From JBLMYQ01 sp050260055 (GTDB lineage Bacteria > Bacillota > Clostridia > Acetivibrionales > UBA4821), in NCBI GenBank assembly GCA_050260055.1, contig JBLNBO010000035.1, forward strand, positions 3,148 to 67,147: a stretch of DNA of 64,000 nucleotides, given 5' to 3'. The notes below the pieces were generated by a model. The model worked only from the letters and a program-made list of their open reading frames with translations, was not told the DNA's origin and did not search any database. Within the stretch, counting starts at the first letter, position 1. Every line of letters begins with the position of its first letter. Of the stretch, positions 17,876 to 26,318 are shown piece after piece. The position numbers were made by a program, and so were the translations under genes.

Positions 17876-19012
17876 TTGGACAAGGTGGCATTGGTAAAAT
17901 GTTCTGAGTATAATATTGAAGAAGTAAAAAAGGCAGTAGATACTTTATTTGAGCTTCTTGGAGGGGTAGAACAATTCATAAAGCCTGGAATGAAGGTTTT
18001 GCTCAAACCAAATCTGATTATGAAAAAGAAGCCTGAAGACATGGTTATTACTCACCCGGCGGTTCTAGAAGCAGTATGTTCGAAAGTATTATCTGCCGGT
18101 GGAATTGTGACTATTGCTGATAGCCCGGGTGGTTTTTACACTTCGGAGATACTTAATGGTATTTATTCAGCAAGTGGTTATAAGGAAGTTGCTAAAAAAC
18201 TGAATGTAGTTTTGAATATGGATACATCATCGCAAGAAGTTGAATTTGAGCATGGAAAAGTAAGTAAAAAACTTGTATTAATAAAACCGGCACTTGACGC
18301 TGATTTTATAATTAACTTGCCAAAACTAAAAACTCATATGCTTATGACATATACCGGAGCAGTAAAAAATCTATTTGGACTAATACCGGGTGCTTTAAAA
18401 GCAGATTATCATATAAGAATGAAACAAAAAGAAGAATTTGCAAATTTGCTTGTTGATATTTGTGAATGTGTAAAACCTCAATTGAACATAATGGATGGAA
18501 TATATGGAATGGAAGGACAAGGACCCACTAGTGGAACTCCGAGGAAAATCGGACTTTTAATTGGAAGTTCTAATCCTTATTCACTTGATGCTGCAGCATG
18601 TCATATTATTGGATTGAATAGAAACCAAGTGCCTACCCTCAAATCTGCTTTTAAAAGAAACTTACCAAGCAGTATAAAAGAAATTGATATCATTGGAGAA
18701 AAAATTGAAGATTGCGTAATAATGGATTATAATATTCCTGAGGCCAGAAAAGATACTAGAATGATTAAAAATCCAATAGCTATAGCTATTCTGAATAGAA
18801 TAAGGCCAAAACTCGAATTTGACTACAATAAATGTATCGTTTGTAAAAGATGTATCGACCATTGCCCTGCAAAGGCTTCTTACTTTAAAGAAGGTAAGCC
18901 AATGATTGATTCTCAGAAATGTATAAGGTGTTACTGCTGTCATGAATTATGCCCAGGACATGCTATAGAAATAAGACAGAATAAGATTTTAAAAAAAATA
19001 ATTAAGCACTAA
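17876..19012 (+). CDS. DUF362 domain protein with C-terminal 2[4Fe-4S] ferredoxin
   Basis: The 378-residue protein starts at TTG 17876 behind AAGAGGTGG. Residues about 1-290 form a DUF362 domain (VLLKPNLI, LPKLKTHMLMTYTGAVKNLFG, NIMDGIYGMEGQGP). Residues about 318-370 form a bacterial ferredoxin domain with two clusters of cysteines (CIVCKRCIDHCP and CIRCYCCHELCP). The family is common in anaerobes and its biochemical role is poorly defined. It is probably a cytoplasmic iron-sulfur electron-transfer protein. It stands alone after eno. Confidence 0.88.
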   Translation: MDKVALVKCSEYNIEEVKKAVDTLFELLGGVEQFIKPGMKVLLKPNLIMKKKPEDMVITHPAVLEAVCSKVLSAGGIVTIADSPGGFYTSEILNGIYSASGYKEVAKKLNVVLNMDTSSQEVEFEHGKVSKKLVLIKPALDADFIINLPKLKTHMLMTYTGAVKNLFGLIPGALKADYHIRMKQKEEFANLLVDICECVKPQLNIMDGIYGMEGQGPTSGTPRKIGLLIGSSNPYSLDAAACHIIGLNRNQVPTLKSAFKRNLPSSIKEIDIIGEKIEDCVIMDYNIPEARKDTRMIKNPIAIAILNRIRPKLEFDYNKCIVCKRCIDHCPAKASYFKEGKPMIDSQKCIRCYCCHELCPGHAIEIRQNKILKKIIKH

Positions 19013-19103
19013 ATAGTTTCAACACTTTACAACTTGTAGATTATGTAAGATAATATATATATCGGCAACAACTCAGAATTTTCGACAAAAGGAGTGGATG
19101 AAA

Positions 19104-19583
19104 ATGAATGTTGAGTATATTAATCCTTTTATTGAAGCAAGTCAACTAGTCCTTAAAACAGTTGCAGGCATTGATATTACACTTGGGAAAATTTTTATAA
19201 AAAATTCTCCATATAATAGCGATAGTGTCGTAATAATTATCGGTATAACAGGTAAAATTAGAGGACAAGTTATTTTCACATTAAATAAAAGGGTAGCTTT
19301 AAAGATTTGTTCAAACATGATGGGCGGCATGGAAATTGCTGAATTTGATGAAATTGCAAAGAGTGCTGTTTCTGAAATGACAAATATGATTTTGGGAAAC
19401 ACTGCGACTATTCTTTTCAACAGAGGAATTCAGATTGATATTACTCCGCCATCTCTACTTATGGGTGACAGCATGCAGATATCAAGCAATAAAATGAAAA
19501 CAGTTTGTGTACCGTTATATATTAATGAAACAGATATTTTCGAAATTGATGTGGCACTTGATGAGACATTAGAAGATAAATAA
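19104..19583 (+). CDS. cheX: CheX-like phosphatase of CheY-P
   Basis: This 159-residue CheC/CheX-family protein probably dephosphorylates CheY-P or a related receiver. The active-site pattern is Ser87-x3-Glu91-x2-Asn94 in KSAVSEMTNMILGN, once, as in CheX. The ATG at 19104 (MNVEYINPFIEAS) is preferred to that at 19098 because AAAAGGAG then lies about 9 bases upstream. No chemotaxis genes lie nearby, so it may serve another signalling pathway. Confidence 0.85.
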   Translation: MNVEYINPFIEASQLVLKTVAGIDITLGKIFIKNSPYNSDSVVIIIGITGKIRGQVIFTLNKRVALKICSNMMGGMEIAEFDEIAKSAVSEMTNMILGNTATILFNRGIQIDITPPSLLMGDSMQISSNKMKTVCVPLYINETDIFEIDVALDETLEDK

Positions 19584-19598
19584 ATTAAGATATGAAAA

Positions 19599-19621
19599 GA
19601 AACCGTGTAGGTTTTTTTTCT
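19599..19621 (+). terminator. weak terminator after cheX
   Basis: A short AAACC/GGTTT stem with a 5-base loop followed by eight T. Confidence 0.45.
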
Positions 19622-19637
19622 TTTTAGGGTGATATTA

Positions 19638-20102
19638 ATGGGATTAAATATTGTTCTTGTAGAACCTGAGATTCCCCAAAATACTGGTAACATAGCAAGA
19701 ACTTGTGCAGCTACAGGTTCAAAGCTGCATCTAGTAAGGCCGCTCGGGTTTATCATTGATGATAAAAAAATGAAACGAGCAGGACTGGATTACTGGAATG
19801 ATGTTGAAATCGTATTCCATGACAGCCTGCAGGATTTTTTAGATTCTAACAATAAAGAGAAAATGTTTTTTATTTCCACAAAGGGAAAGGTATGCTATAC
19901 TGATGTTGAGTATCCTGATGAATGCTTCTTATTATTCGGAAAAGAAACTGCGGGATTACCAAAATGGTTATTGGAGCAGAATCCTGAAAAGTGTACCAGG
20001 ATACCAATGTATGGAGAAACACGCTCCTTGAACCTTTCAAATTCTGCGGCAATTTTAACATATGAGTATTACAGGCAAAGAGGTTTTAAGGATTTAGGGT
20101 GA
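19638..20102 (+). CDS. trmL: tRNA (cytidine/uridine-34 2'-O-)-methyltransferase
   Basis: A SPOUT-class enzyme that methylates the ribose of the wobble base in some leucine tRNAs. Its 154 residues contain NIVLVEPEIPQNTGNIARTC, the knot segments LLFGKETAGLP and RSLNLSNSAAILTYE. The ATG at 19638 with AGGGTG 7 bases before is preferred to GTG 19629. A small AAGCAAAA/TTTTGCTT stem follows the stop codon. Confidence 0.94.
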   Translation: MGLNIVLVEPEIPQNTGNIARTCAATGSKLHLVRPLGFIIDDKKMKRAGLDYWNDVEIVFHDSLQDFLDSNNKEKMFFISTKGKVCYTDVEYPDECFLLFGKETAGLPKWLLEQNPEKCTRIPMYGETRSLNLSNSAAILTYEYYRQRGFKDLG

Positions 20103-20209
20103 AGCAAAAATTGTTTTGCTTTAAATTGTAAACTATAGTTATAAAATTCGTTACTGCAATTGGCAGATATGCACTATCAATGTTAACTTATTAAGGGGGA
20201 AAAGTAAGA

Positions 20210-21295
20210 ATGATTTCAACAATTGGAGTATTAACCGGAGGTGGAGACTGTCCTGGTTTGAATGCTGTAATTAGAGCGGTTGTTAAGACTGCAATAAGTA
20301 AATATGGATTGAGGGTCATTGGGTTTAAAGATGGATATCGTGGATTGGTGCTGAATGACTTTAGGGAACTAGGCTTATCTGATGTTTCAGGAATATTGGA
20401 TAGAGGGGGTACCATTTTAGGCACTTCAAATAAAGATAACCCATTTAAATATTTGATTACTTCGAAAGAACCGGTAGAATATAAAGATATGTCTGATACA
20501 TGTATGGATAATCTAGTCAAGCTCGGAGTCGATTGTCTTATAGCAATTGGAGGAGACGGGACATTAACCTCAGCCAGAGACTTTTCACGAAAGGGCCTTA
20601 ATGTAGTGGGCGTACCTAAGACCATTGATAACGACCTTTTTGCTACTGATGTAACATTCGGTTTTAATACTGCAGTAACTACAGCTACAGAAGCCATTGA
20701 TAAACTTCACAGTACAGCTGAATCTCATCACAGGGTTATGATTCTTGAGGTTATGGGAAGATACGCAGGATGGATTGCATTGGAATCAGGAATTGCTGGA
20801 GGAGCTGATGTTATAATACTGCCTGAGATACCATATGATATCAAAAAAATCTCAGAAAAGATAATCGAAAGAAAGTCTAAGGGCAAGAACTTTAGTATTA
20901 TTGTTGTTGCTGAAGGAGCAAAATCTGTAAAAGGGGATGTTGTTGTTGCAAAAGTATTAGAAAACAGCCCTGACCCGATTAGATTAGGCGGTATTGGAAA
21001 CAGGCTTGCAGAAGAGATTGAGACACACTCAGGTGTTGAAACAAGGGTTACTGTTCTTGGACACTTGCAAAGAGGAGGTCAGCCTACACCATATGATAGG
21101 ATTCTTTCAACCAGATATGGAGTAAGAGCGGTAGAGCTTGCAGTTGAGGGTAAATTCGGAAGTATGGTAAGCCTTAGAGGCTGTGAAATAACAGAAGTTA
21201 CTCTCGAAGAAGCAGTGGGAAAACTCAAGAAAGTGCCTCTAGATTATGATTTGATACAAACCGGTAAAAAAATGGGAATATGCTTTGGAGATTAA
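20210..21295 (+). CDS. pfkA: 6-phosphofructokinase, ATP-type signature
   Basis: Phosphorylates fructose-6-phosphate. The 361 residues start MISTIGVLTGGGDCPGLNAV. At the phosphoryl-donor site it has Gly117 in GGDGT, which goes with ATP use, combined with Lys137 in PKTIDND, which is usual in PPi enzymes and mixed group III PFKs. The substrate segments EVMGRYAGWIA and GHLQRGGQPTPYDR are intact. I infer ATP as the donor. AAGGGGGAAAAG precedes the ATG. It is convergent with a second PFK gene and they share a terminator. Confidence 0.93.
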   Translation: MISTIGVLTGGGDCPGLNAVIRAVVKTAISKYGLRVIGFKDGYRGLVLNDFRELGLSDVSGILDRGGTILGTSNKDNPFKYLITSKEPVEYKDMSDTCMDNLVKLGVDCLIAIGGDGTLTSARDFSRKGLNVVGVPKTIDNDLFATDVTFGFNTAVTTATEAIDKLHSTAESHHRVMILEVMGRYAGWIALESGIAGGADVIILPEIPYDIKKISEKIIERKSKGKNFSIIVVAEGAKSVKGDVVVAKVLENSPDPIRLGGIGNRLAEEIETHSGVETRVTVLGHLQRGGQPTPYDRILSTRYGVRAVELAVEGKFGSMVSLRGCEITEVTLEEAVGKLKKVPLDYDLIQTGKKMGICFGD

Positions 21296-21300
21296 AAGAG

Positions 21301-21331
21301 AAAGCACTTGATAAAATCAAGTGCTTTTTTA
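21301..21331. terminator. bidirectional terminator between the two PFK genes
   Basis: AAGCACTTGAT / ATCAAGTGCTT with a 3-base loop, flanked by A and T runs on both sides, between convergent genes. Confidence 0.9.
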
Positions 21332-21350
21332 AAAGATAGAAGTTATTTGG

Positions 21351-22400
21351 CTAAGATGATACCATTGAACTCATTTTAACTGCACGCCAGTATTTTTCTG
21401 ACGGGACGGTTTTGATTCCTCTGACCACCCCAAGATCAACAGGTTCGACATCATCACCTTTTACGGCAATCATATAACCATAATCACGGTTTACTGCCAT
21501 AATGGCAGCTTGCGCACCTAGTTCGGTCCCAAGAAATCTGTCCCGCGGAGTTGGAGAACCACCTCTCAAAAAGTGCCCGGGTACATTGGAACGTGTATCT
21601 ATTCCGGTTTGACTTTTGATGAATTTAGCTAGTTTTTTGCCGATAGCCCGTTCTTCCAGTTTCGGGTGGTTAAATTCATCAAGTCCATTGTCTGTAAAAT
21701 CAAGCCCAGGAATTTCAGCTCCTTCCGAAACAGCAATTATGGCATGCTTTTTGCCGCGGCTTCGGCGGTTTTCCAATGCTTTTAAAATCTCATCCAGAGA
21801 AATTGAAACTTCAGGGATGATTATTACATCAGCTCCTGAGGCAACTCCAGATTTGAGTGTAATCCAGCCGGCATGTCTTCCCATTATTTCAACAACATCA
21901 ATTATCCCATGGCTCCGTGCAGTATCGCGGCAGTTGTCCAAGAAACAGGTTGCACTTGTTACTGCAGTATCAAATCCAAAACAGTAATCGGTGCCAGGAA
22001 TATCATTGTCGATAGTTTTTGGCACACCAAGCACATTCACTCCCATTTCCTTGAACTGTCTTGCGGCACCAAGGGTATCTTCACCTCCAAGTGCGATCAA
22101 GCCTTCAAGGCCCAGCCTCGACATGTTTCGAACAACCATTTCGGGACCGTCAGGATATTTTTCGCGATTAAATACGTTTGTCCTGGAGGACCCCAAGATT
22201 GTTCCGCCTTGACGGTGTATGCCGCTTACCATGTCAGGAGTAATTTTTTCTATTATTCCATTTAATGGACCGCTCCAGCCGTTTTTAAAGCCATATACCT
22301 CAATCCCTTCAAGGTCTAAGACTTTGTAAACAGCACGGATTACCGCATTCAGCCCAGGTGCATCGCCACCTCCTGTAAGGATTCCTATTCTACGTACCAT
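21351..22400 (-). CDS. pfp: 6-phosphofructokinase, pyrophosphate-type signature
   Basis: This 349-residue PFK has GGEDT (Asp108 at the position that is Gly in ATP enzymes) and Lys128 in PKTIDND. This combination marks PPi-dependent PFKs, which reversibly phosphorylate fructose-6-phosphate with pyrophosphate. Other signatures are GILTGGGDAPGLNAV, EIMGRHAGWIT and GHFLRGGSPTPRDR. The ATG at 22400 is chosen because AAAGGAGG lies 8 bases before it; the open frame reaches 22421. It is a single gene with a 22-base palindrome upstream. Confidence 0.9.
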   Translation of the reverse strand: MVRRIGILTGGGDAPGLNAVIRAVYKVLDLEGIEVYGFKNGWSGPLNGIIEKITPDMVSGIHRQGGTILGSSRTNVFNREKYPDGPEMVVRNMSRLGLEGLIALGGEDTLGAARQFKEMGVNVLGVPKTIDNDIPGTDYCFGFDTAVTSATCFLDNCRDTARSHGIIDVVEIMGRHAGWITLKSGVASGADVIIIPEVSISLDEILKALENRRSRGKKHAIIAVSEGAEIPGLDFTDNGLDEFNHPKLEERAIGKKLAKFIKSQTGIDTRSNVPGHFLRGGSPTPRDRFLGTELGAQAAIMAVNRDYGYMIAVKGDDVEPVDLGVVRGIKTVPSEKYWRAVKMSSMVSS

Positions 22401-22457
22401 TTTTATAACCTCCTTTGTCATTTGCTTTAATAAATCCTAAAGCCTTTTCATCACTCC

Positions 22458-22479
22458 TTTTAACAAAATTTTGTTAAAA
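22458..22479. promoter_or_regulatory. 22-base perfect palindrome upstream of the PPi-type PFK
   Basis: TTTTAACAAAATTTTGTTAAAA is perfectly self-complementary and lies 58-79 bases before the pfp start. A TATAAT-like -10 on the minus strand sits further upstream at about 22516-22523, which would put the palindrome in the leader. This is the shape of an operator, but AT-rich palindromes also arise by chance. Confidence 0.4.
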
Positions 22480-22584
22480 CTATTGGACTTATACCACCTT
22501 AATAAAGGGGCAGACATTATAATTGAACATACAGACGCGTATATTCTATCATCCGTAACTGGTTATTTCAAGAAAAAACATAAT

Positions 22585-22615
22585 AAAAATACTGCTTAAA
22601 ATAAGCAGTATTTTT
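22585..22615. terminator. terminator after the small cysteine-rich gene
   Basis: AAATACTGCTTA / TAAGCAGTATTT with an AAA loop and T-runs on both strands. It lies just downstream of the minus-strand gene at 22618 and upstream of pfp. Confidence 0.85.
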
Positions 22616-22617
22616 AC

Positions 22618-22821
22618 TTATTGTAATCCACCGAGTTCTTCGAAGATTACGCCAGTCCAGTTAATTAGAATAATACAACAGCTTTCATTATATACCTTGC
22701 ATGAACTTAGAGATTCGCAGCCGGCGCAGGACTGATATTTATAGAATTTACAGTTTTTTGCGATGGCTCTACAAGATTCTACATTTCCACATTCAACACA
22801 TTGCCATGGTTTTTCTCTCAT
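22618..22821 (-). CDS. small cysteine-rich protein
   Basis: This 67-residue protein starts MREKPWQCVECGNVESC and holds nine cysteines, in pairs such as CVEC and CAGC. The spacing suggests a zinc- or iron-sulfur-binding knuckle. GGGAGGGG lies 5 bases before the ATG and a good terminator follows, which supports a real gene. No family is recognised. Confidence 0.7.
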   Translation of the reverse strand: MREKPWQCVECGNVESCRAIAKNCKFYKYQSCAGCESLSSCKVYNESCCIILINWTGVIFEELGGLQ

Positions 22822-22966
22822 CTAAACCCCTCCCGAAAATTATCTCGATGACGTTAAAAAAATATTTTTATTTAAAAATTATATCATAATTGACTATATA
22901 AGAAAAGATGAGAAATAAATAAAAAATGCACGTGCAAACGCAGGTGCAAGAGTATATTTAAATATT

Positions 22967-24277
22967 TTAGCGGTGGAAATAAGCTGGAGCTTCTTTATTT
23001 ATAGTTTTTTTCAACGGATTGACAATATCGCATTGAAATGGCTCAACTACTGATTTGCTATCGGTGCATGAGAATTCGCCATGTATATCTTTCTTATATG
23101 TTTCAGTATTTGTAACAAATTTTCCATGTGAATCGATGTCACAATATACTACAACCGTATCAGACTCAAAGTTGTCCCGTTTTCTAGATGTGGAATCTGG
23201 CATCCCGGTTCGAAGCAATGCTTTTGTACTTTTACAGGAGTCTTTGTAACTTAAAATATGAAACGGCTTTTTAACCTCTCCTTTTATTTCCCCATCGGGA
23301 ATTATTTGAAAAAACAGAAAGGCTTGTACTTCTTTACAGTTTATTGCGCCATACAAAACTTTTGGGGTATCATCCATTTTATGCAGAGGAACAAGGCGGC
23401 CATTTTTCTCGCCAAATAGGGTTGTTATAGGTATGGTATAATTACCGCCATTTGAGGCAGAATGGTTTGGATTTGGGACTGAGAAATAATAATCATAAAT
23501 ATGTTTGTTGTGAAGGTTATCTAACCCTTGAAAGTTGTTTTCTGCTACATATCCGTGATGTATTGATGCTAGAGTATCGTCTTTCGCTCCATCAAATCTA
23601 TCGGCAGAGGGGAAGGTACGGTTTGCCAAACCTGAGAATTTATACTCGTATGAATGACTGTTTAATGCGGATTTACCAATCTCATTAGGCTTAATGTGCA
23701 TTGATACTTGTCCATGACCGGGAACGTCGATAATAAAAGTATCTTTGCCCTGCTCATCTTTAGAGAATCCCCAGCTGGGAAAAAGACGGCTCATTTCTGG
23801 AGTGCGCAGTTTATCAACAACTTCTTTAATAAGATAAGCTTTTAATGCATAAAATACCTGCATCTTTTGTATAAGCTCATTTGAAACCTTAGAAGGCTTT
23901 TCGCTTTTATTAAGACAGGAAAGGACATTTTTTACTGAATGGGCAGCTTTATTAGCCCAAAATGCTGCTCTTACAGCTTTGATTAAATTATCGGGTTCTG
24001 CTTCTTCAAAAAAGGCAGTCTTATTAAATTGTTCGAAAGATTCAAATTCTATATTCTTTGCTCTTTTAATTTCAGCATGTTTTAAAATAAAGTTTCGATA
24101 AATCAAATCATATTTTGAGAGATTTTGAGCCCTTTTTTCATCAGGAGTTGAGGGGCTAATTTCTATAAGCCTTAATAGAGTACTAAGCTCTTTCCATAAT
24201 TCAGAAGAAGCCAAGCTTTTTTCTTGTGTTGTTAAGTTTTGACTATGATTTGGTTTTCTATAATTTCTTTGTGCCAT
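22967..24277 (-). CDS. unrecognised soluble protein (first of an orphan pair, transcribed second)
   Basis: The 436-residue protein begins MAQRNYRKPNHSQNL. It has a helical N-terminal half (about 20-190) and a mixed C-terminal half with polar, Asn/His-rich stretches (for example SVPNPNHSASNGG at about 275). No signal peptide, transmembrane helix or known catalytic motif is seen. The frame opens at TTG 24292, but the ATG at 24277 is the more likely start. It follows the gene at 24756 by 71 bases in the same direction. Both share a helix of the pattern A-x-FWA-x-x-A. The function is unknown. Confidence 0.65.
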   Translation of the reverse strand: MAQRNYRKPNHSQNLTTQEKSLASSELWKELSTLLRLIEISPSTPDEKRAQNLSKYDLIYRNFILKHAEIKRAKNIEFESFEQFNKTAFFEEAEPDNLIKAVRAAFWANKAAHSVKNVLSCLNKSEKPSKVSNELIQKMQVFYALKAYLIKEVVDKLRTPEMSRLFPSWGFSKDEQGKDTFIIDVPGHGQVSMHIKPNEIGKSALNSHSYEYKFSGLANRTFPSADRFDGAKDDTLASIHHGYVAENNFQGLDNLHNKHIYDYYFSVPNPNHSASNGGNYTIPITTLFGEKNGRLVPLHKMDDTPKVLYGAINCKEVQAFLFFQIIPDGEIKGEVKKPFHILSYKDSCKSTKALLRTGMPDSTSRKRDNFESDTVVVYCDIDSHGKFVTNTETYKKDIHGEFSCTDSKSVVEPFQCDIVNPLKKTINKEAPAYFHR

Positions 24278-24348
24278 AATCAAATACCCCAAGTGTTAGT
24301 TAATAGGAATAAGTTAGCAGCCAAAATTATTTAAAAGCTTAAAGTGAA

Positions 24349-24756
24349 TCAAAAGATGATATTCTTAAGGACTTTAACCAGTTCTATTGCGTGGTCAAGC
24401 AGCCTCTTTGAATGTTCTTTAAATAATACATCATTAACCTCCTCAAGTTCAGAGGATGAAATACCTATTGCATCTATAATTGTGTCATAAAAAATTGGTT
24501 CGATTGTTTCATGTTCGACTAAATGGTGCATGATTTCGGCTAAAGCAATCAGACTATCGCTATCTTTATCAAAAAAATTTGCAACAGCTCTTGAGGCCCA
24601 AAAGATTGCTTCTGAACTTAAATCGATTGATTCGAGATAGTTGCCTTCATCAAAAAGTTCAAAGGCCTTCTTAGTATTATTTATAGCCTCATCAGCCATA
24701 TTTCTTATTCTTTTTTTCATATCATCTGAGAACTGGTCATATTTACGGATTTCCAT
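24349..24756 (-). CDS. unrecognised small helical protein (first gene of the orphan pair)
   Basis: This 135-residue, acidic and apparently all-helical protein has MADEAINNTKKAFELF at about 20-35, EAIFWASRAVANFF at about 48-61, and MHHLVEHE at about 75-82. TTGGAGGTG lies 5 bases before the ATG. Its size and helix pattern could fit a HEPN-like or four-helix fold, but the RxxxxH motif of HEPN nucleases is not present. It probably shares an operon with the larger gene downstream. Confidence 0.65.
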   Translation of the reverse strand: MEIRKYDQFSDDMKKRIRNMADEAINNTKKAFELFDEGNYLESIDLSSEAIFWASRAVANFFDKDSDSLIALAEIMHHLVEHETIEPIFYDTIIDAIGISSSELEEVNDVLFKEHSKRLLDHAIELVKVLKNIIF

Positions 24757-25073
24757 ATGACACCTCCAATCTTATTTTAGCATCTTTCTAAAAAAAATTC
24801 TATATTCTTCCTTATATAAAGAAAAAGATTAATCTTTATGAAAAACTTCTATCTGCTCAATAAAAGTTTAGAAATTAATATTATAAATAATCACAAAAAA
24901 TGATATTAAAATAATTGCTGGTTGCTTATGAAAATATCTTTATTAAAAATAGAGTTTTATTATTTCATTATTAATTAATTTTGTTATAATATAGGAAAGT
25001 TTCATATATACTTAAGGTTTTAATTTGTTGATTTTTAATATAATGATGGAAACAAAATTGAAGGGAGATAACT
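24757..25073. other. gene-free divergent promoter region
   Basis: These 317 AT-rich bases lie between divergent genes. A TATAAT at 24985-24990 and another at about 25039-25044 could serve the aminotransferase. A short AGATTAATCT palindrome occurs at about 24826-24835. No coding frame or structured RNA was seen. Confidence 0.4.
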
Positions 25074-26258
25074 GTGGGCGAATATAATTTTGCAGCAAGA
25101 ATGGCAGGATTAAACGAGAATGTTATAAGGGAGATATTTAAAATTGCTCAGATGCCGGACATAATCTCTTTTGCAGGAGGACTTCCCTCCCCAGATTCTT
25201 TTCCTATTGAAGAAATAAAGGAAATCACAGCAAAAATTCTTGAACAAAACGGGAGCAAAATATTACAGTACGGTGTAACTGAAGGGTATAATCCCTTGAG
25301 AGAATTTATCGTATCATGGGTAAAAAGATATTCTATAGATACCGAAGTCGATAATGTTCTTGTTGTTTCAGGCTCCTCGCAGGGAATAGATTTGGCGGCA
25401 AAGAGTTTTATTAATCCTGGAGACTATGTTCTTGTAGAAAATCCAACCTTCCTTTCTGCTATACAAACATTTAAAGGATATCAGGCCAGGATAGTTCCAG
25501 TAGAAATGGATGAGGACGGAATCATTCCTGAGGATTTAGAGTTAAAAATATCAGAGTTCAAGCCAAAACTGCTTTATACTATACCCCATTATCAAAATCC
25601 GACAGGAATAACCCTTTCTGAAGAAAGAAGGGAAAGGGTTATGAATATAATAAACAGATCAAACGTAATAGTTTTGGAAGATGACCCATATGTAGAGCTT
25701 AGATATTATGCTGATATAAGATGCAAGGGCGAAAGGCTGCCTGCATTAAAATCTATGGATAAAAATAATCAGGTAATATATCTCGGAAGTTTTTCAAAGA
25801 TTGTGTCACCAGGATTAAGAGTTGGATATGCAATTGCAGATAAGGAAATTTTAAGAAGAATGATAATATGCAAGCAGGCGAATGACTTACATACCCCTAC
25901 ACTTTCACAGGTAATTGTTCATGAATTTGCTACTACCAATCTGATTAGGCATATTAGAAATATTAATGAAGATTACTCAAAGAAAAGAAATTTCATGATA
26001 GAAATGCTAGAAAAGCACATGAAGAAAAAGGCTGTATGGACAGAGCCTGATGGAGGATTATTCTTATGGCTTACAATCGACTCAAATGTGAAGACATCAG
26101 AGCTTTTAAAAACAGCAGTTGAAAATAAGGTTGCTTTTATACCTGGATTCCCCTTCTATGCGGAGGACGGCGGTGAAAATACCATGAGATTGAATTTCTC
26201 CAATGCTTCATTAAAAGATATTGAAATTGGAATTGAAAGATTAGCACAAATAGTTTGA
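25074..26258 (+). CDS. PLP-dependent aminotransferase, class I (2-aminoadipate/aromatic type)
   Basis: This 394-residue fold-type I aminotransferase lacks a MocR DNA-binding domain. It starts at GTG 25074 behind GAAGGGAG. Visible motifs are DIISFAGGLPSPDSFP, LQYGVTEGYNPLREFI, the PLP-contact IPHYQNPTGITL, LEDDPYVELRY, and the Schiff-base lysine in LGSFSKIVSPGLRVGY. Relatives act on 2-aminoadipate, aromatic or branched amino acids; the substrate cannot be told from the sequence. It precedes glmU by 60 bases, with a hairpin between them. Confidence 0.9.
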   Translation: MGEYNFAARMAGLNENVIREIFKIAQMPDIISFAGGLPSPDSFPIEEIKEITAKILEQNGSKILQYGVTEGYNPLREFIVSWVKRYSIDTEVDNVLVVSGSSQGIDLAAKSFINPGDYVLVENPTFLSAIQTFKGYQARIVPVEMDEDGIIPEDLELKISEFKPKLLYTIPHYQNPTGITLSEERRERVMNIINRSNVIVLEDDPYVELRYYADIRCKGERLPALKSMDKNNQVIYLGSFSKIVSPGLRVGYAIADKEILRRMIICKQANDLHTPTLSQVIVHEFATTNLIRHIRNINEDYSKKRNFMIEMLEKHMKKKAVWTEPDGGLFLWLTIDSNVKTSELLKTAVENKVAFIPGFPFYAEDGGENTMRLNFSNASLKDIEIGIERLAQIV

Positions 26259-26265
26259 CCCCTAG

Positions 26266-26288
26266 CCCCTCCCTTTATAATAGAGGGG
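26266..26288. repeat. pyrimidine/purine hairpin before glmU
   Basis: CCCCTC (26266-26271) pairs with GAGGGG (26283-26288) just before the glmU ribosome site. It is one of three similar elements in the window. Confidence 0.45.
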
Positions 26289-26318
26289 AAGAAAAGAAAC
26301 AAATAGATGGAGGTAGAT

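Noticed and set aside
21616..22265. Antisense open frames over the PPi-type PFK
   Set aside because: Shadows of the confident pfp gene, with no start signals and no recognisable domains.
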